Source of the DNA: Thermococcus sp.
Lineage (GTDB): Archaea > Methanobacteriota_B > Thermococci > Thermococcales > Thermococcaceae
NCBI RefSeq assembly: GCF_027023865.1
Contig: NZ_JALVUC010000011.1
Coordinates: forward strand, 1-64,000
Direction: 5' to 3'
Length of the DNA stretch: 64,000 bases
Part shown: positions 9,256-17,877 of the stretch, piece after piece
Position numbering within the stretch: position 1 is the stretch's first letter
Layout: every line of letters starts with the position of its first letter
The notes under the pieces: generated by a model
Told to the model about the DNA's origin: nothing
Databases searched by the model: none
What the model saw: only the letters and a program-made list of their open reading frames with translations
Program-made: the position numbers and the translations under genes

Positions 9256-9303
9256 TACCGGTCTGATTCGCTACCAGATGAAGAGACTGGCACTGGCCGA
9301 CCC

Positions 9304-9930
9304 CTACTTCTCCCCGGAGAGTTCGTGCTTGACAAGCTCAACTATATCCTCGTGTATATCCTCGACGCTCGCGAGGGCGTTAACGATCTTCATCTCAGGG
9401 AAGCGCTCCGCTAACCTTAGGTAGTTCTCGCGGACGGCTTTTTGGAGTTCAGCTATCCTATCGAACTCGCTCTTTATGCTTCTTCTGTTTATGCGCCTCA
9501 TGCTCTCCCTGACCGGGAGGTCAAGCAGTATAACTATGTCGGGCCTTACGGCAAACCTGTTCAAGCCGATGAGCCACTCAAGGTTGAGCCCTCTAGCCCA
9601 CTGGTAAGCGAGGGACGAATAGAAGTAGCGGTCGGAGATGACGATTTTACCCTCTTTAATGGCTGGTTTGATGAGCTTCTCAACATGTTCGGCTCGATCA
9701 GCCGCAAAGAGGAGCGCCTCGGCCTCGTGGCTTATCCTAGCGCCGTCTATTATGCCCTCTCTTCCGCCCGTAAGAACGAGCCTCCTGATGAGCTTGCCGA
9801 AGGCTGTATCCGTCGGTTCCTTCGTCAGGACGACCTCCTTTCCCCTCTCCTCGAACCATTCGGCAAGAAGCCTTGCCTGAGTTGATTTACCTGCACCATC
9901 AATGCCTTCTATGACTATGAAAGTCCCCAC
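9304..9930 (-). CDS. tmk: Thymidylate kinase
   Basis: Phosphorylates dTMP to dTDP with ATP. The 208-residue protein has the P-loop [15 protein letters not shown], the FAADRAEH motif, [12 protein letters not shown] (DRY/substrate segment) and a lid region rich in Arg (RRINRRS). The GTG at 9930 is preferred over a GTG 15 nt upstream because GGAGGTGA ends 5 nt before it. A TATA-like GGTTAAAAGG lies at about 9968-9983 on the minus strand. A thymidine kinase gene elsewhere in the window (25.5 kb) supplies its dTMP through salvage. Confidence 0.93.
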   Translation of the reverse strand: MGTFIVIEGIDGAGKSTQARLLAEWFEERGKEVVLTKEPTDTAFGKLIRRLVLTGGREGIIDGARISHEAEALLFAADRAEHVEKLIKPAIKEGKIVISDRYFYSSLAYQWARGLNLEWLIGLNRFAVRPDIVILLDLPVRESMRRINRRSIKSEFDRIAELQKAVRENYLRLAERFPEMKIVNALASVEDIHEDIVELVKHELSGEK

Positions 9931-10023
9931 AGCCCTCACCTCCACGGATGAAACTGGTGAAGTGGTTACCTTTTAACCTTTTTCTGCGAAGGCTTTGCGA
10001 AAAAAACAGGGAAAACTGAAGCA

Positions 10024-10731
10024 TCAGAGGTTCCTTTTCATGTGGTCAAGTAAAGTCCACATGCTGCCGAACTCTTTCTGCTCTCCTTTGTGGTGAAGTT
10101 CTATCGTCCCGTCCGGCCTGAAGCGCAGTCCAAAGTCATAGCCCCCCTTGTTTAACTTGTGGAGAAAGACCTCCTTCGGCTTGGGGGGCAGATAGCTCGT
10201 CATCATGTCGTTGATAAGCTCCGTTTCAAAGTCAAAGTGCTCGCTCATGCGCGGGAAGAAGAGAACCGCTGGGGTGTTCATTGCGTCGACGAGGGCTTTA
10301 CCCTCTATCTTGAAGTTGTAGTGCTTGAAGACCTCGTGCAGGAAGTCATCGAGGGCGTTTGGGTAGTAAACTGTCGCGCCTATGTCGTTCGGGTGTGCCT
10401 CAATGAAGCTTTTACTCTCAAGTATGGTGTTTATCTCATCTGCGTCCATTCCGTTGACGTAAACCCTGACGCCGTTGTAGTAGTAGACGTATGCCAACGG
10501 AAGACCCTTTCTATGGGAGAAGTCCTTCAACGCGACGAGTGGAATCAGGCGGACGTCCATTATGGTCGAACCAGTGCTGACGATTCCAACCACCATCGCG
10601 CGCTTTCCGTACCTCGATATTGCCCTACCGTCTCTTCCAACTATTATGGTACCGTGCGAAATCGTCCCTATGGCCCTTCCAAGCAGGGCCAGCTCCTCAG
10701 GGTTGAACCTTGGGGAATAATATACCTCCAT
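10024..10731 (-). CDS. Phosphohexomutase-like protein lacking catalytic motifs
   Basis: A 235-residue protein that resembles the first half of phosphomannomutase/phosphoglucomutase. EELALLGRAIGTISHGT followed by IIVGRDGRAISRYGKRA and VSTGSTIMDVRLIPL matches domain I. Where the family has the phosphoserine loop TASHNPxxYNG, this protein has AYVYYYNGVRVY; where domain II has the metal loop DGDADR, it has RFRPDGTIE. Neither the catalytic Ser nor the Mg site is present, and domains III-IV are missing. The stop of the guanylyltransferase gene lies within its ribosome site, so the two are translationally coupled. It may be a regulatory or scaffolding pseudoenzyme. Confidence 0.7.
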   Translation of the reverse strand: MEVYYSPRFNPEELALLGRAIGTISHGTIIVGRDGRAISRYGKRAMVVGIVSTGSTIMDVRLIPLVALKDFSHRKGLPLAYVYYYNGVRVYVNGMDADEINTILESKSFIEAHPNDIGATVYYPNALDDFLHEVFKHYNFKIEGKALVDAMNTPAVLFFPRMSEHFDFETELINDMMTSYLPPKPKEVFLHKLNKGGYDFGLRFRPDGTIELHHKGEQKEFGSMWTLLDHMKRNL

Positions 10732-10741
10732 CCTAACCACC

Positions 10742-11827
10742 TCAATCGGGCAGTATTATACTCTCCTTTCCAATCCTCGACTCCACCCATATCTTGACGT
10801 TGGAGCCGATTTTGCTGAAGTCCTCGATGAGCGTGTTATCACCCACAACGCTTCCGGGCTGGATCACAACGCCCTTCCCTATGCGGACGTTTTCACCTAT
10901 TATGGTTTCTTTGATCTCAGCACCATCCCCTATGGTGACGCCTGAAAATATCACCGAACGCTCTATTTTAACGTTTCGTCCTATTTCAACGTCGTTCCCG
11001 ATGACTGCAAAGCCTCTAATGTCGGGTTTCCTAAGGATGCACTGCCTTCCGGTCACTATGGCCCCACCGTGTTCTAAGTTGCCCTTTAAGCTTTCCGTCC
11101 TCAGGCCAGGAAGGGCGAGCCTGCCCGCGAAGACATCCTTAGTGGCCTGGAGATAGCTTGAGGGCCTTCCAACATCGTTCCAGTATTCATTGAAGGTGAA
11201 TCCATAGAGGGGCAGGTCGTTCTCCAGCATCCGTGGGAAGAGGTCTTTTGAGAAATCGAACTCCTTCGCCTTTGGAACGAGGTCAAAGGCCTCAGGCTCA
11301 AAGACGTAGATGCCGGCGTTGACGAGATTGCTGAATGCCTCCTCCTGCTTTGGCTTCTCCTTGAAGCGCAGGATTCTGCCATCACTGTCGATTATCGCTA
11401 TGCCGTACTGGGTCGGGTCCTCTACTGAGGAGAGCGCTATCGTCGCGAGGGCGTTCTTGGATCGGTGGTACTTGTAGAGCGCTTTAGGGTCAAGGTTAGT
11501 CAGGACGTCGCTCGAAACCACGAAGAACGTATCGTCCATGTGCTTCACCACCTTCTTGGTGGCCCCAGCGGTTCCGAGTTTTATGTTGTCCCCATTGGAA
11601 TAGTGTATCTCAACCCCCCATTCACCCCCGTCACCGAAGTAGTCAATTATGCGCTCCTTAAGGTAGCCGACGAGAACGTAGACCTCATCCACCCCCGCAC
11701 TGATCAAGTTCAGCAGGGCGTATTCCATCGGGGACCTGTTGAAGAAGGGAATCATGGGCTTCGGCCTGTAAACTGTCAGTGGGAGAAGCCTTGTCCCCCT
11801 GCCCCCTGCGAGTACTACCGCCTTCAT
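10742..11827 (-). CDS. Mannose-1-phosphate guanylyltransferase-type sugar nucleotidyltransferase
   Basis: Makes a nucleoside diphosphate sugar, probably GDP-mannose, from a sugar 1-phosphate. The 361-residue chain has an N-terminal Rossmann domain with LAGGRGTRLLPLTVYRPKPM (pyrophosphorylase signature) and SSDVLTNLDP (metal Asp), and a C-terminal left-handed beta helix of hexapeptide repeats (from about residue 255). The start at 11827 lies directly before MKAVVLAGG; ATGs 12 and 24 nt upstream are possible. The substrate is inferred from family and from the coupled phosphohexomutase-like gene; glucose-1-phosphate cannot be excluded. Confidence 0.85.
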   Translation of the reverse strand: MKAVVLAGGRGTRLLPLTVYRPKPMIPFFNRSPMEYALLNLISAGVDEVYVLVGYLKERIIDYFGDGGEWGVEIHYSNGDNIKLGTAGATKKVVKHMDDTFFVVSSDVLTNLDPKALYKYHRSKNALATIALSSVEDPTQYGIAIIDSDGRILRFKEKPKQEEAFSNLVNAGIYVFEPEAFDLVPKAKEFDFSKDLFPRMLENDLPLYGFTFNEYWNDVGRPSSYLQATKDVFAGRLALPGLRTESLKGNLEHGGAIVTGRQCILRKPDIRGFAVIGNDVEIGRNVKIERSVIFSGVTIGDGAEIKETIIGENVRIGKGVVIQPGSVVGDNTLIEDFSKIGSNVKIWVESRIGKESIILPD

Positions 11828-11869
11828 GATGCGCACCATCCAATGTATCATTCCCGGTTAATATGCCTT

Positions 11870-11882
11870 GTGATGCCATCAC
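11870..11882. promoter_or_regulatory. Palindrome between divergent guanylyltransferase and PEPCK genes
   Basis: GTGATG-C-CATCAC is a perfect 6-bp inverted repeat with one central base. It sits between the minus-strand TATA-like CATATTAACC (about 11855-11865) and the plus-strand TATA candidates GTATAAAC (about 11908) and TATTTTAAG (about 11929). The position suits an operator for one or both genes. It is not the glycolytic motif, whose half-sites are oriented TATCAC then GTGATA with 5 bp between. Confidence 0.4.
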
Positions 11883-11967
11883 CACTGAACCCATAGGTTC
11901 ATCGGCGTATAAACTTACTCGACAAACTATTTTAAGACATTGCCCAACTCTTCCCGGAGGCGATATT

Positions 11968-13842
11968 ATGGAACCCCTTGAGAGGCTTGAAAAGTTCCTC
12001 GATAAGGAGCAGTTTGAAAAGATAAAGGCGATAGACAACCCGGAGCTGCATGCTTTTTTAGCGGAGTGGATTGAGTGGCTTGGACCGGACAGGGTCTTCG
12101 TCTGCACGGATAACAAAGAGGACGAACTCTACGTCCGCTGGAAGGCCCTCTACTACGGGGAAGAGAGAATGCTCGAAACGCCGAACCACACCATCCACTA
12201 CGACAACTACTACGACCAGGCTAGGGACAAGGCCAACACGGCCATCCTGACCCCCGGCGGAAAGCCCCTCCCGTACCTTAACACCAAGGACAGGGACGAG
12301 GGGCTCAGGGAGATACGCGAGCTTATGAGAGGCATAATGAAAGGCAAGGAGCTTTTTGTCTGCTTCTTCACTCTCGGACCGAAGAACTCCATATTCTCGA
12401 TTCCAGCCGTTCAGCTCACCGATTCCGCTTATGTTGCCCACTCGGAGTTCATCCTCTATAGAAAAGGTTACGAGGAGTTCAAACGCCTCGGCAGGAGCGC
12501 GAGGTTCTTCCGCTTCGTCCACAGCGAGGGTGAGCTTGATGAAAGGAAGACGAGCAAGAACCTCGACAAGAGGAGGATTTACATCGACCTTGATGATGAG
12601 ACTGTTTACTCCGTCAACACCCAGTATGGCGGTAACACAATCGGCCTCAAAAAGCCCGCCTTCCGCCTAACCATAAACAGAGCCGTCAAGGAGGGCTGGC
12701 TAAGCGAGCACATGTTCTTGATGAGAGTAAACGGCCCACATGGCAGGAAGACTTACTTCACCGGTGCCTATCCAAGTATGTGCGGCAAGACCTCAACGGC
12801 CATGATAAGCTGGGAGAACATAGTTGGCGATGACCTGAGCTTCATCCTCCCGGTAAACGGTGTGGCTAGGGGAGCGAACGTTGAAAAGGGCGTTTTCGGC
12901 ATCATCCAGGGGGTGAACCCTGAGGATGACCCGGTAATATGGAACATCCTTCACTCGCCGGTTGAGATTATCTTCTCAAACGTCCTCGTCAAGGACGGCA
13001 AGCCCTACTGGAACGACATGGGTGTTGAGATTCCGAACGAGGGTGAGAACCACAGCGGTGAGTGGTGGTGCGGAAAGAAAGACGCCGAGGGCAACGAGAT
13101 ACCGCCGAGCCACAAGAACGCGCGCTTTACCGTCCCGCTCGAGCACTTCCCCAACGTCGATTTGGAGGCCCTGGATAATCCGTGCGGAGTTGAGGTAGGC
13201 GGCATGATATTCGGCGGCAGGGATGCAGACACTTGGCCGCCGGTGAGGGAGGCCTTTAACTGGAAGCACGGCGTGATAACGATGGGCGCCGCTCTTGAGA
13301 GCGAGACGACGGCGGCAACCCTCGGCAAGGAAGGTGTCAGGGCATTCAACCCGATGGCCATCCTTGACTTCATGAGTGTGCACCTTGGGGGCTACATAAG
13401 AAACTACCTCGACTTTGAGAATCGCGTTAAAAAGCCCCCCAAGATATTCGCCGTCAACTACTTCCTCCGTGACAGAAACGGAACCTGGCTTAACCACAAG
13501 CTTGATAAAGGTGTCTGGCTCAAGTGGATGGAGTTGAGGGTGCACGGCGACGTTGATGCTATAGAAACCCCGATAGGTTATATACCAAAGTATGAGGACC
13601 TGAAGAGGCTATTCAAGGTGGTCCTGGACAAAGAGTACACGAAGGAGGCATATGAGAAGCAGTTCATGATAAGGGTTCCCGAGCTTCTCGCCAAGATAGA
13701 TCGCATTGAAGAAACCTACAGAAAGCTTGATAACGTTCCTGAGGAACTTTTCCAGGTCCTTGAGGAGGAGAGAAAGCGCCTCCTCGCGGCCAGGGAAAAG
13801 TACGGCGACTACATCAGCCCCTTTGCACTTGATGAGATTTAA
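11968..13842 (+). CDS. pckA: Phosphoenolpyruvate carboxykinase (GTP)
   Basis: Interconverts oxaloacetate plus GTP and phosphoenolpyruvate plus CO2, the gluconeogenic entry step or, in Thermococcales, anaplerosis. The 624-residue length fits the GTP-dependent family. The kinase-1a loop GAYPSMCGKTSTAM, the oxaloacetate-binding MRVNGPHGRKTYF region and the ENHSGEWW and FGGRDADTWPPV segments are recognisable. The ATG at 11968 is set by GGAGGCGAT 4 nt upstream; 35 in-frame codons before it have no similarity. A T-rich run (CTGTTTTTATC) just after the stop is a likely terminator. Confidence 0.95.
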   Translation: MEPLERLEKFLDKEQFEKIKAIDNPELHAFLAEWIEWLGPDRVFVCTDNKEDELYVRWKALYYGEERMLETPNHTIHYDNYYDQARDKANTAILTPGGKPLPYLNTKDRDEGLREIRELMRGIMKGKELFVCFFTLGPKNSIFSIPAVQLTDSAYVAHSEFILYRKGYEEFKRLGRSARFFRFVHSEGELDERKTSKNLDKRRIYIDLDDETVYSVNTQYGGNTIGLKKPAFRLTINRAVKEGWLSEHMFLMRVNGPHGRKTYFTGAYPSMCGKTSTAMISWENIVGDDLSFILPVNGVARGANVEKGVFGIIQGVNPEDDPVIWNILHSPVEIIFSNVLVKDGKPYWNDMGVEIPNEGENHSGEWWCGKKDAEGNEIPPSHKNARFTVPLEHFPNVDLEALDNPCGVEVGGMIFGGRDADTWPPVREAFNWKHGVITMGAALESETTAATLGKEGVRAFNPMAILDFMSVHLGGYIRNYLDFENRVKKPPKIFAVNYFLRDRNGTWLNHKLDKGVWLKWMELRVHGDVDAIETPIGYIPKYEDLKRLFKVVLDKEYTKEAYEKQFMIRVPELLAKIDRIEETYRKLDNVPEELFQVLEEERKRLLAAREKYGDYISPFALDEI

Positions 13843-13884
13843 CCCTCTCTTCTGTTTTTATCTTCGTCATCCGACGAGAGGCAG

Positions 13885-13894
13885 ATTTTTAAGG
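13885..13894 (+). promoter_or_regulatory. TATA box of the maltodextrin phosphorylase gene
   Basis: ATTTTTAAGG, with purine-rich GCAG before it as a BRE, lies 46-55 nt before the ATG at 13940. It predicts a transcript start near 13912-13916, inside the downstream palindromic motif. Confidence 0.6.
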
Positions 13895-13909
13895 TCGTGG
13901 GTGACTAGG

Positions 13910-13926
13910 TATCACCTATAATGATA
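13910..13926 (+). promoter_or_regulatory. Thermococcales glycolytic motif (TrmBL1/Tgr site) at the malP start site
   Basis: TATCAC-CTATA-ATGATA matches the known Thermococcales glycolytic motif TATCAC-N5-GTGATA at 11 of 12 fixed positions. It lies just downstream of the TATA box, overlapping the expected transcript start. For this regulator, sites downstream of TATA repress and sites upstream activate. That predicts repression of malP under gluconeogenic growth and release when maltodextrins are present. Confidence 0.75.
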
Positions 13927-13939
13927 TAGGGTGATTGCT

Positions 13940-16435
13940 ATGGCTACGCTTGATAGCTGCACCTGTGATGCAATCAGGGATAAGCTCCCCCACCCCCTCA
14001 AGGGGCTGGCCGATTTGGCCTATAACTACTGGTGGAGTTGGAACAGGAGGGCAACGAAGCTCTGGGAGAGAATTGACCCGGAGCTTTGGACGGAGCACAA
14101 GAATCCCGTTAAGCTCATCCTTGATACCCCTGAGGGTCGCTTTAGGGAACTCCTCCGCGATGACGACTTCATGAACCTCTATGAGCTTGTGATGGATCAG
14201 TTTGAGGCCTATATGAACCCAGATTCCACCTGGTTCTCAACCAACTATCCTAAGTGGGACAGGCCGATAGTCTATATGTGCATGGAGTATGGTATAAGCA
14301 GAAGCCTTCCTATATACTCCGGTGGTCTTGGCATTCTCGCCGGAGACCACGTTAAAACTGCAAGCGACCTTGGACTGCCTTTCATAGCTGTCGGTCTTCT
14401 CTACAAGCACGGCTACTTTAGACAGGAAATCGATGAGAATGGAAGGCAGAGGGAGGTATTCCCCGAGTACAAGCCGGAGGAAATGCCGATACAGCCCGTC
14501 CTCGGGAAGGATGGAAAGCTTCTCCTAATCGAGGTCCCAATCGAGGACAGGACCGTCTACGCAAGGGCCTTTGAGGTCAAGGTTGGAATGGTAAGAATGT
14601 ACCTTCTTGACACCGACGTGCCCGAGAATGACCCAGAAGATAGAACGGTCTGTGATTACCTCTACAACGCCGAGATGGACAAGCGCATAAAGCAGGAGAT
14701 ACTCCTCGGAATCGGGGGGATGAGACTTTTGAAGGCCCTCGGTATTGAGCCTGGCGTTGTCCACCTTAACGAGGGACATCCTGCCTTTGCGAACCTTCAG
14801 AGGATGGCCTGGTACATGGAGGAAGGCCTGACGTTCACGGAAGCTCTGAGCATCGTCAGGGGGACCACAATCTTCACCACTCACACGCCGGTTCCCGCCG
14901 GTCATGACAGGTTTCCCATTGAAGAGGTCAGGAAGAGGCTCTCCGGCTTCTTGGGGGGGAGAGAAAACCTGCTCGAACTCGGCCGCGAGGATGATCAGCT
15001 CAACATGACGCTTCTGGCCATAAGAACATCGAGTTACGTCAACGGAGTCAGCCAGCTTCACACAGAGGTTAGCAAGCATATGTGGAAGGACCTCTGGTCT
15101 GGCGTTCCGATAGACGAGATTCCCATAGTCGGCATAACCAACGGCGTCCACACCATGACTTGGGTCCACAATGAGATGCGTAAACTCTTCGACCGTTATA
15201 TAGGAAAAGTCTGGAGGGAACACACAAATATCGCGGGTGTATGGTACGCGGTGGAGAGAATTCCAGATGGAGAACTCTGGGAGGCCCACCTTGAGGCGAA
15301 GGGACAGTTCCTTGAACTCCTCAGGAGGAAGGTTCTCCTTAGGAACCAGCGCCTCGGCGTCGACAATCCCCTACCGAGCATGGAGGAGAATGCCCTGATA
15401 ATCGGCTTCGCCAGGCGCTTTGCCACCTACAAGAGGGCGACGCTTTTATTCACGGATCTTGAGAGACTCAAGAGGCTCCTTAACGATCCGAAGAGGCCGG
15501 TCTACCTTGTGTTCGGTGGAAAGGCCCACCCGCGCGACGAAGCCGGGAAGGAGTTCCTCAGGCGCGTCTACGAGGTCAGTCAGATGCCGGAGTTTAGGGG
15601 CAAGATATTCATCATGGAGAACTACGACATGGGGAGCGCGAGGCTCATGGTTGCCGGCGTTGACGTCTGGCTCAACAACCCGCGCAGGCCTATGGAGGCG
15701 AGCGGAACGAGCGGCATGAAGGCCGGTCTCAACGGCGTCCTCAACGCGAGTATCTTTGACGGCTGGTGGGTCGAGGGCTACAACGGCAAAAATGGATGGG
15801 TCATAGGTGAGGAGAGCACCGAGCCTGAGACAGAGGCGGACGACCTCAAGGACGCCCAGTCCCTCTACGAACTCCTTGAGAGGGAGATAATCCCGACCTA
15901 TTACGACAACCGCGAGCGCTGGATATACATGATGAGGGAGAGCATAAAAAGCATCGCGCCTCGCTTCAGCACCCACAGGATGGTCAAGGAGTACATGGAC
16001 AGGTTTTACTCAACGGCCATGAGCAACCACATCTGGCTGACGAGGGAGAACTACCGCGGGGCCAAAGAGATAGCCGTATGGAAGGACAGGGTCACGGCAT
16101 CTTGGGACGCGGTTAAGTTCGAGGACGTCAAGGTGAACGAGGAGGGGAAAGTTGAAGCGATCATTTATCTCGATGGTCTTATGCCTGACGACGTCAGGGT
16201 TGAGCTTTACTACGGTGTCAGGGCCCAGGGTTACGAGATAGAGAGACCCCACATAGTTGAGCTGAGGCATCCTCAGAAGGCAGGCGATAGAAGATGGCTC
16301 TACACATATGAGGGCAACGCTCTCAGGCATCTAGGGGACCCATGCTGGCACCACGCGCTCAGGGTTTACCCCCATCATGAGAAATTGCCCCACAGGTTCC
16401 TACTCGGCCTTGTCAAATGGTGGGGTGTTGATTGA
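13940..16435 (+). CDS. malP: Maltodextrin (alpha-glucan) phosphorylase
   Basis: Releases glucose 1-phosphate from alpha-1,4-glucans with phosphate; PLP-dependent, GT35 family. The 831-residue chain is of the short archaeal/bacterial type with an N-terminal DUF3417-like region. YSGGLGILAGDHVKTASDLG, VHLNEGHPAF and FTTHTPVPAGHDRF are family motifs, and the PLP lysine lies in EASGTSGMKAGLNG. A GTG 9 nt upstream is in frame, but the ATG at 13940 follows GGGTGATT by 3-4 nt. The glycolytic motif at its promoter supports a catabolic role in maltodextrin use. The following symporter gene has its own TATA. Confidence 0.94.
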   Translation: MATLDSCTCDAIRDKLPHPLKGLADLAYNYWWSWNRRATKLWERIDPELWTEHKNPVKLILDTPEGRFRELLRDDDFMNLYELVMDQFEAYMNPDSTWFSTNYPKWDRPIVYMCMEYGISRSLPIYSGGLGILAGDHVKTASDLGLPFIAVGLLYKHGYFRQEIDENGRQREVFPEYKPEEMPIQPVLGKDGKLLLIEVPIEDRTVYARAFEVKVGMVRMYLLDTDVPENDPEDRTVCDYLYNAEMDKRIKQEILLGIGGMRLLKALGIEPGVVHLNEGHPAFANLQRMAWYMEEGLTFTEALSIVRGTTIFTTHTPVPAGHDRFPIEEVRKRLSGFLGGRENLLELGREDDQLNMTLLAIRTSSYVNGVSQLHTEVSKHMWKDLWSGVPIDEIPIVGITNGVHTMTWVHNEMRKLFDRYIGKVWREHTNIAGVWYAVERIPDGELWEAHLEAKGQFLELLRRKVLLRNQRLGVDNPLPSMEENALIIGFARRFATYKRATLLFTDLERLKRLLNDPKRPVYLVFGGKAHPRDEAGKEFLRRVYEVSQMPEFRGKIFIMENYDMGSARLMVAGVDVWLNNPRRPMEASGTSGMKAGLNGVLNASIFDGWWVEGYNGKNGWVIGEESTEPETEADDLKDAQSLYELLEREIIPTYYDNRERWIYMMRESIKSIAPRFSTHRMVKEYMDRFYSTAMSNHIWLTRENYRGAKEIAVWKDRVTASWDAVKFEDVKVNEEGKVEAIIYLDGLMPDDVRVELYYGVRAQGYEIERPHIVELRHPQKAGDRRWLYTYEGNALRHLGDPCWHHALRVYPHHEKLPHRFLLGLVKWWGVD

Positions 16436-16537
16436 ACTTTTGTTTAACTCAGAGTTTTATTTCATCCCCTTTGTCATGGGATAAGTTTTTAACTATGCCA
16501 TCGCACCAACTTAGTCCATCAATGGAGGTATGGAATC

Positions 16538-17827
16538 ATGGATGAGATTAAAAAATGGACGGTATACATGATTTTCCTGGTGGCAGGATTCGCAACTGGA
16601 ATAGGAAGCATCGGGCTGTTCCCTCAATTCTGGCTCCAGTATGGCAGCACCGGCCTGGCACTGTACTTGGTTTTCCTAGTGGTGCTGACGTACGTGGCAA
16701 TCCTGGAGACAGAGACTGCCATGAAATCCGGCTACTACTTCGTCGAACTCTACAACAAGGTGTCGAAACGGCCCGCAATGATACTGGCGATATTCACGGT
16801 GATAACCATCTTCCTCTCCTACTACGCCGCCAACGTCATGCTGTCACTCCTCTCACCGGTGCTTGGAACAGGGACGGTCGCAAGGTTCATTGCAAAGCTG
16901 ATAATGCTTGGCATAGTGTTCTGGGTTCTCACAAGGGCCAAGGAAAAGACCTTCGCAATAATGGCGGGAGGCGCTATATTCTTCTTCTTGGCGGTCGTTG
17001 TCACCACTATAGCATTCAAAGTCCAGATACCAGGGAACGCGGCGTTTCTTGGAATGGCAAAGCACATGCTCGTGGCTTCACACCCAGTAACCATGGCAAT
17101 GATTAAGGCCGCGGCTGAGAAGGCAGTCTACGGAGTTGGACTTGGCTTCGCGTTCTACCTCATGATTGGAAGCTTCCTCAACGAGCGCTTCAACGCCAAG
17201 GTGATCATCGGCACCGGAATACTCGTCCAACTCCTCATGGGGTTGATGTCGACCGTTGTTGTTGTTTACTCCATAGCACCGGCCACCCCTGGCAGGCTCT
17301 TGGAATACGTCTACGGAGGGGAAGAAGGTGCCATACAACTCCTAGGAGACCTGCCCCACATACTGTCGAACTATCCGCTACTCTTGGCCCTCATGGCACT
17401 TTCCGTGTTCTTTGCAGGGATAACTAGCCTGCTTCCGACATCGGAGGTCGGCCTCCAGATCATCGAGTCGGTCATGGGCACCGGGAGGGAGAAGGCGGCC
17501 ATGTATCTAACTGGAATCGCCCTCCTCATTGGAATCTTTGACTCTCCACCTACTATAGCCGAGATGATGCTCAAGGCAGTGACCGCTTCACTGTTTTTCA
17601 CCGCGATATTTGAACTTTACCCTGTTATATTCTCCAAGAAGGGTAAGCCAACGGGTGTCATCACGGCGATAGCGGTTGCAGTGACCCTGCTTCTGATTGG
17701 AGGGTTCTACGCATTTTACAGAGACTTCAGCTCCGGCGGAGTTTACATTGCCTCCGGCGTGATTTCTCTGCTCATAATACTGTTCGGTATCTTCGGGGAC
17801 AGGACCGTGTCGCAGGAGACGGTCTGA
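16538..17827 (+). CDS. Sodium-dependent symporter, neurotransmitter:sodium symporter (SNF) family
   Basis: A 429-residue protein with about 11-12 membrane segments. The first helix contains GFATGIGSIGLFPQFWLQYG, matching the unwound substrate- and Na+-binding helix 1 of LeuT-like symporters (GxxxGxGNxxxFP). ETETAMKSGYYFVELY follows as in the family. It is slightly shorter than typical members. The likely cargo is an amino acid; which one cannot be read. A TATA-like GTTTTTAAC (about 16483-16492) and GGAGG before the ATG indicate its own promoter. It is convergent with gltX. Confidence 0.78.
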   Translation: MDEIKKWTVYMIFLVAGFATGIGSIGLFPQFWLQYGSTGLALYLVFLVVLTYVAILETETAMKSGYYFVELYNKVSKRPAMILAIFTVITIFLSYYAANVMLSLLSPVLGTGTVARFIAKLIMLGIVFWVLTRAKEKTFAIMAGGAIFFFLAVVVTTIAFKVQIPGNAAFLGMAKHMLVASHPVTMAMIKAAAEKAVYGVGLGFAFYLMIGSFLNERFNAKVIIGTGILVQLLMGLMSTVVVVYSIAPATPGRLLEYVYGGEEGAIQLLGDLPHILSNYPLLLALMALSVFFAGITSLLPTSEVGLQIIESVMGTGREKAAMYLTGIALLIGIFDSPPTIAEMMLKAVTASLFFTAIFELYPVIFSKKGKPTGVITAIAVAVTLLLIGGFYAFYRDFSSGGVYIASGVISLLIILFGIFGDRTVSQETV

Positions 17828-17877
17828 GACTTTCTTTCAATTTATCCCCTGCTCAAAATCTGAGGAAAGAGAAGAAG

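Noticed and set aside
11870-11882. Thermococcales glycolytic motif at pckA
   Set aside because: Half-sites are in the wrong order and spacing (GTGATG-1-CATCAC rather than TATCAC-5-GTGATA).
12976-13545. 189-codon frame opposite pckA
   Set aside because: Antisense shadow of a conserved enzyme gene; no independent signal.
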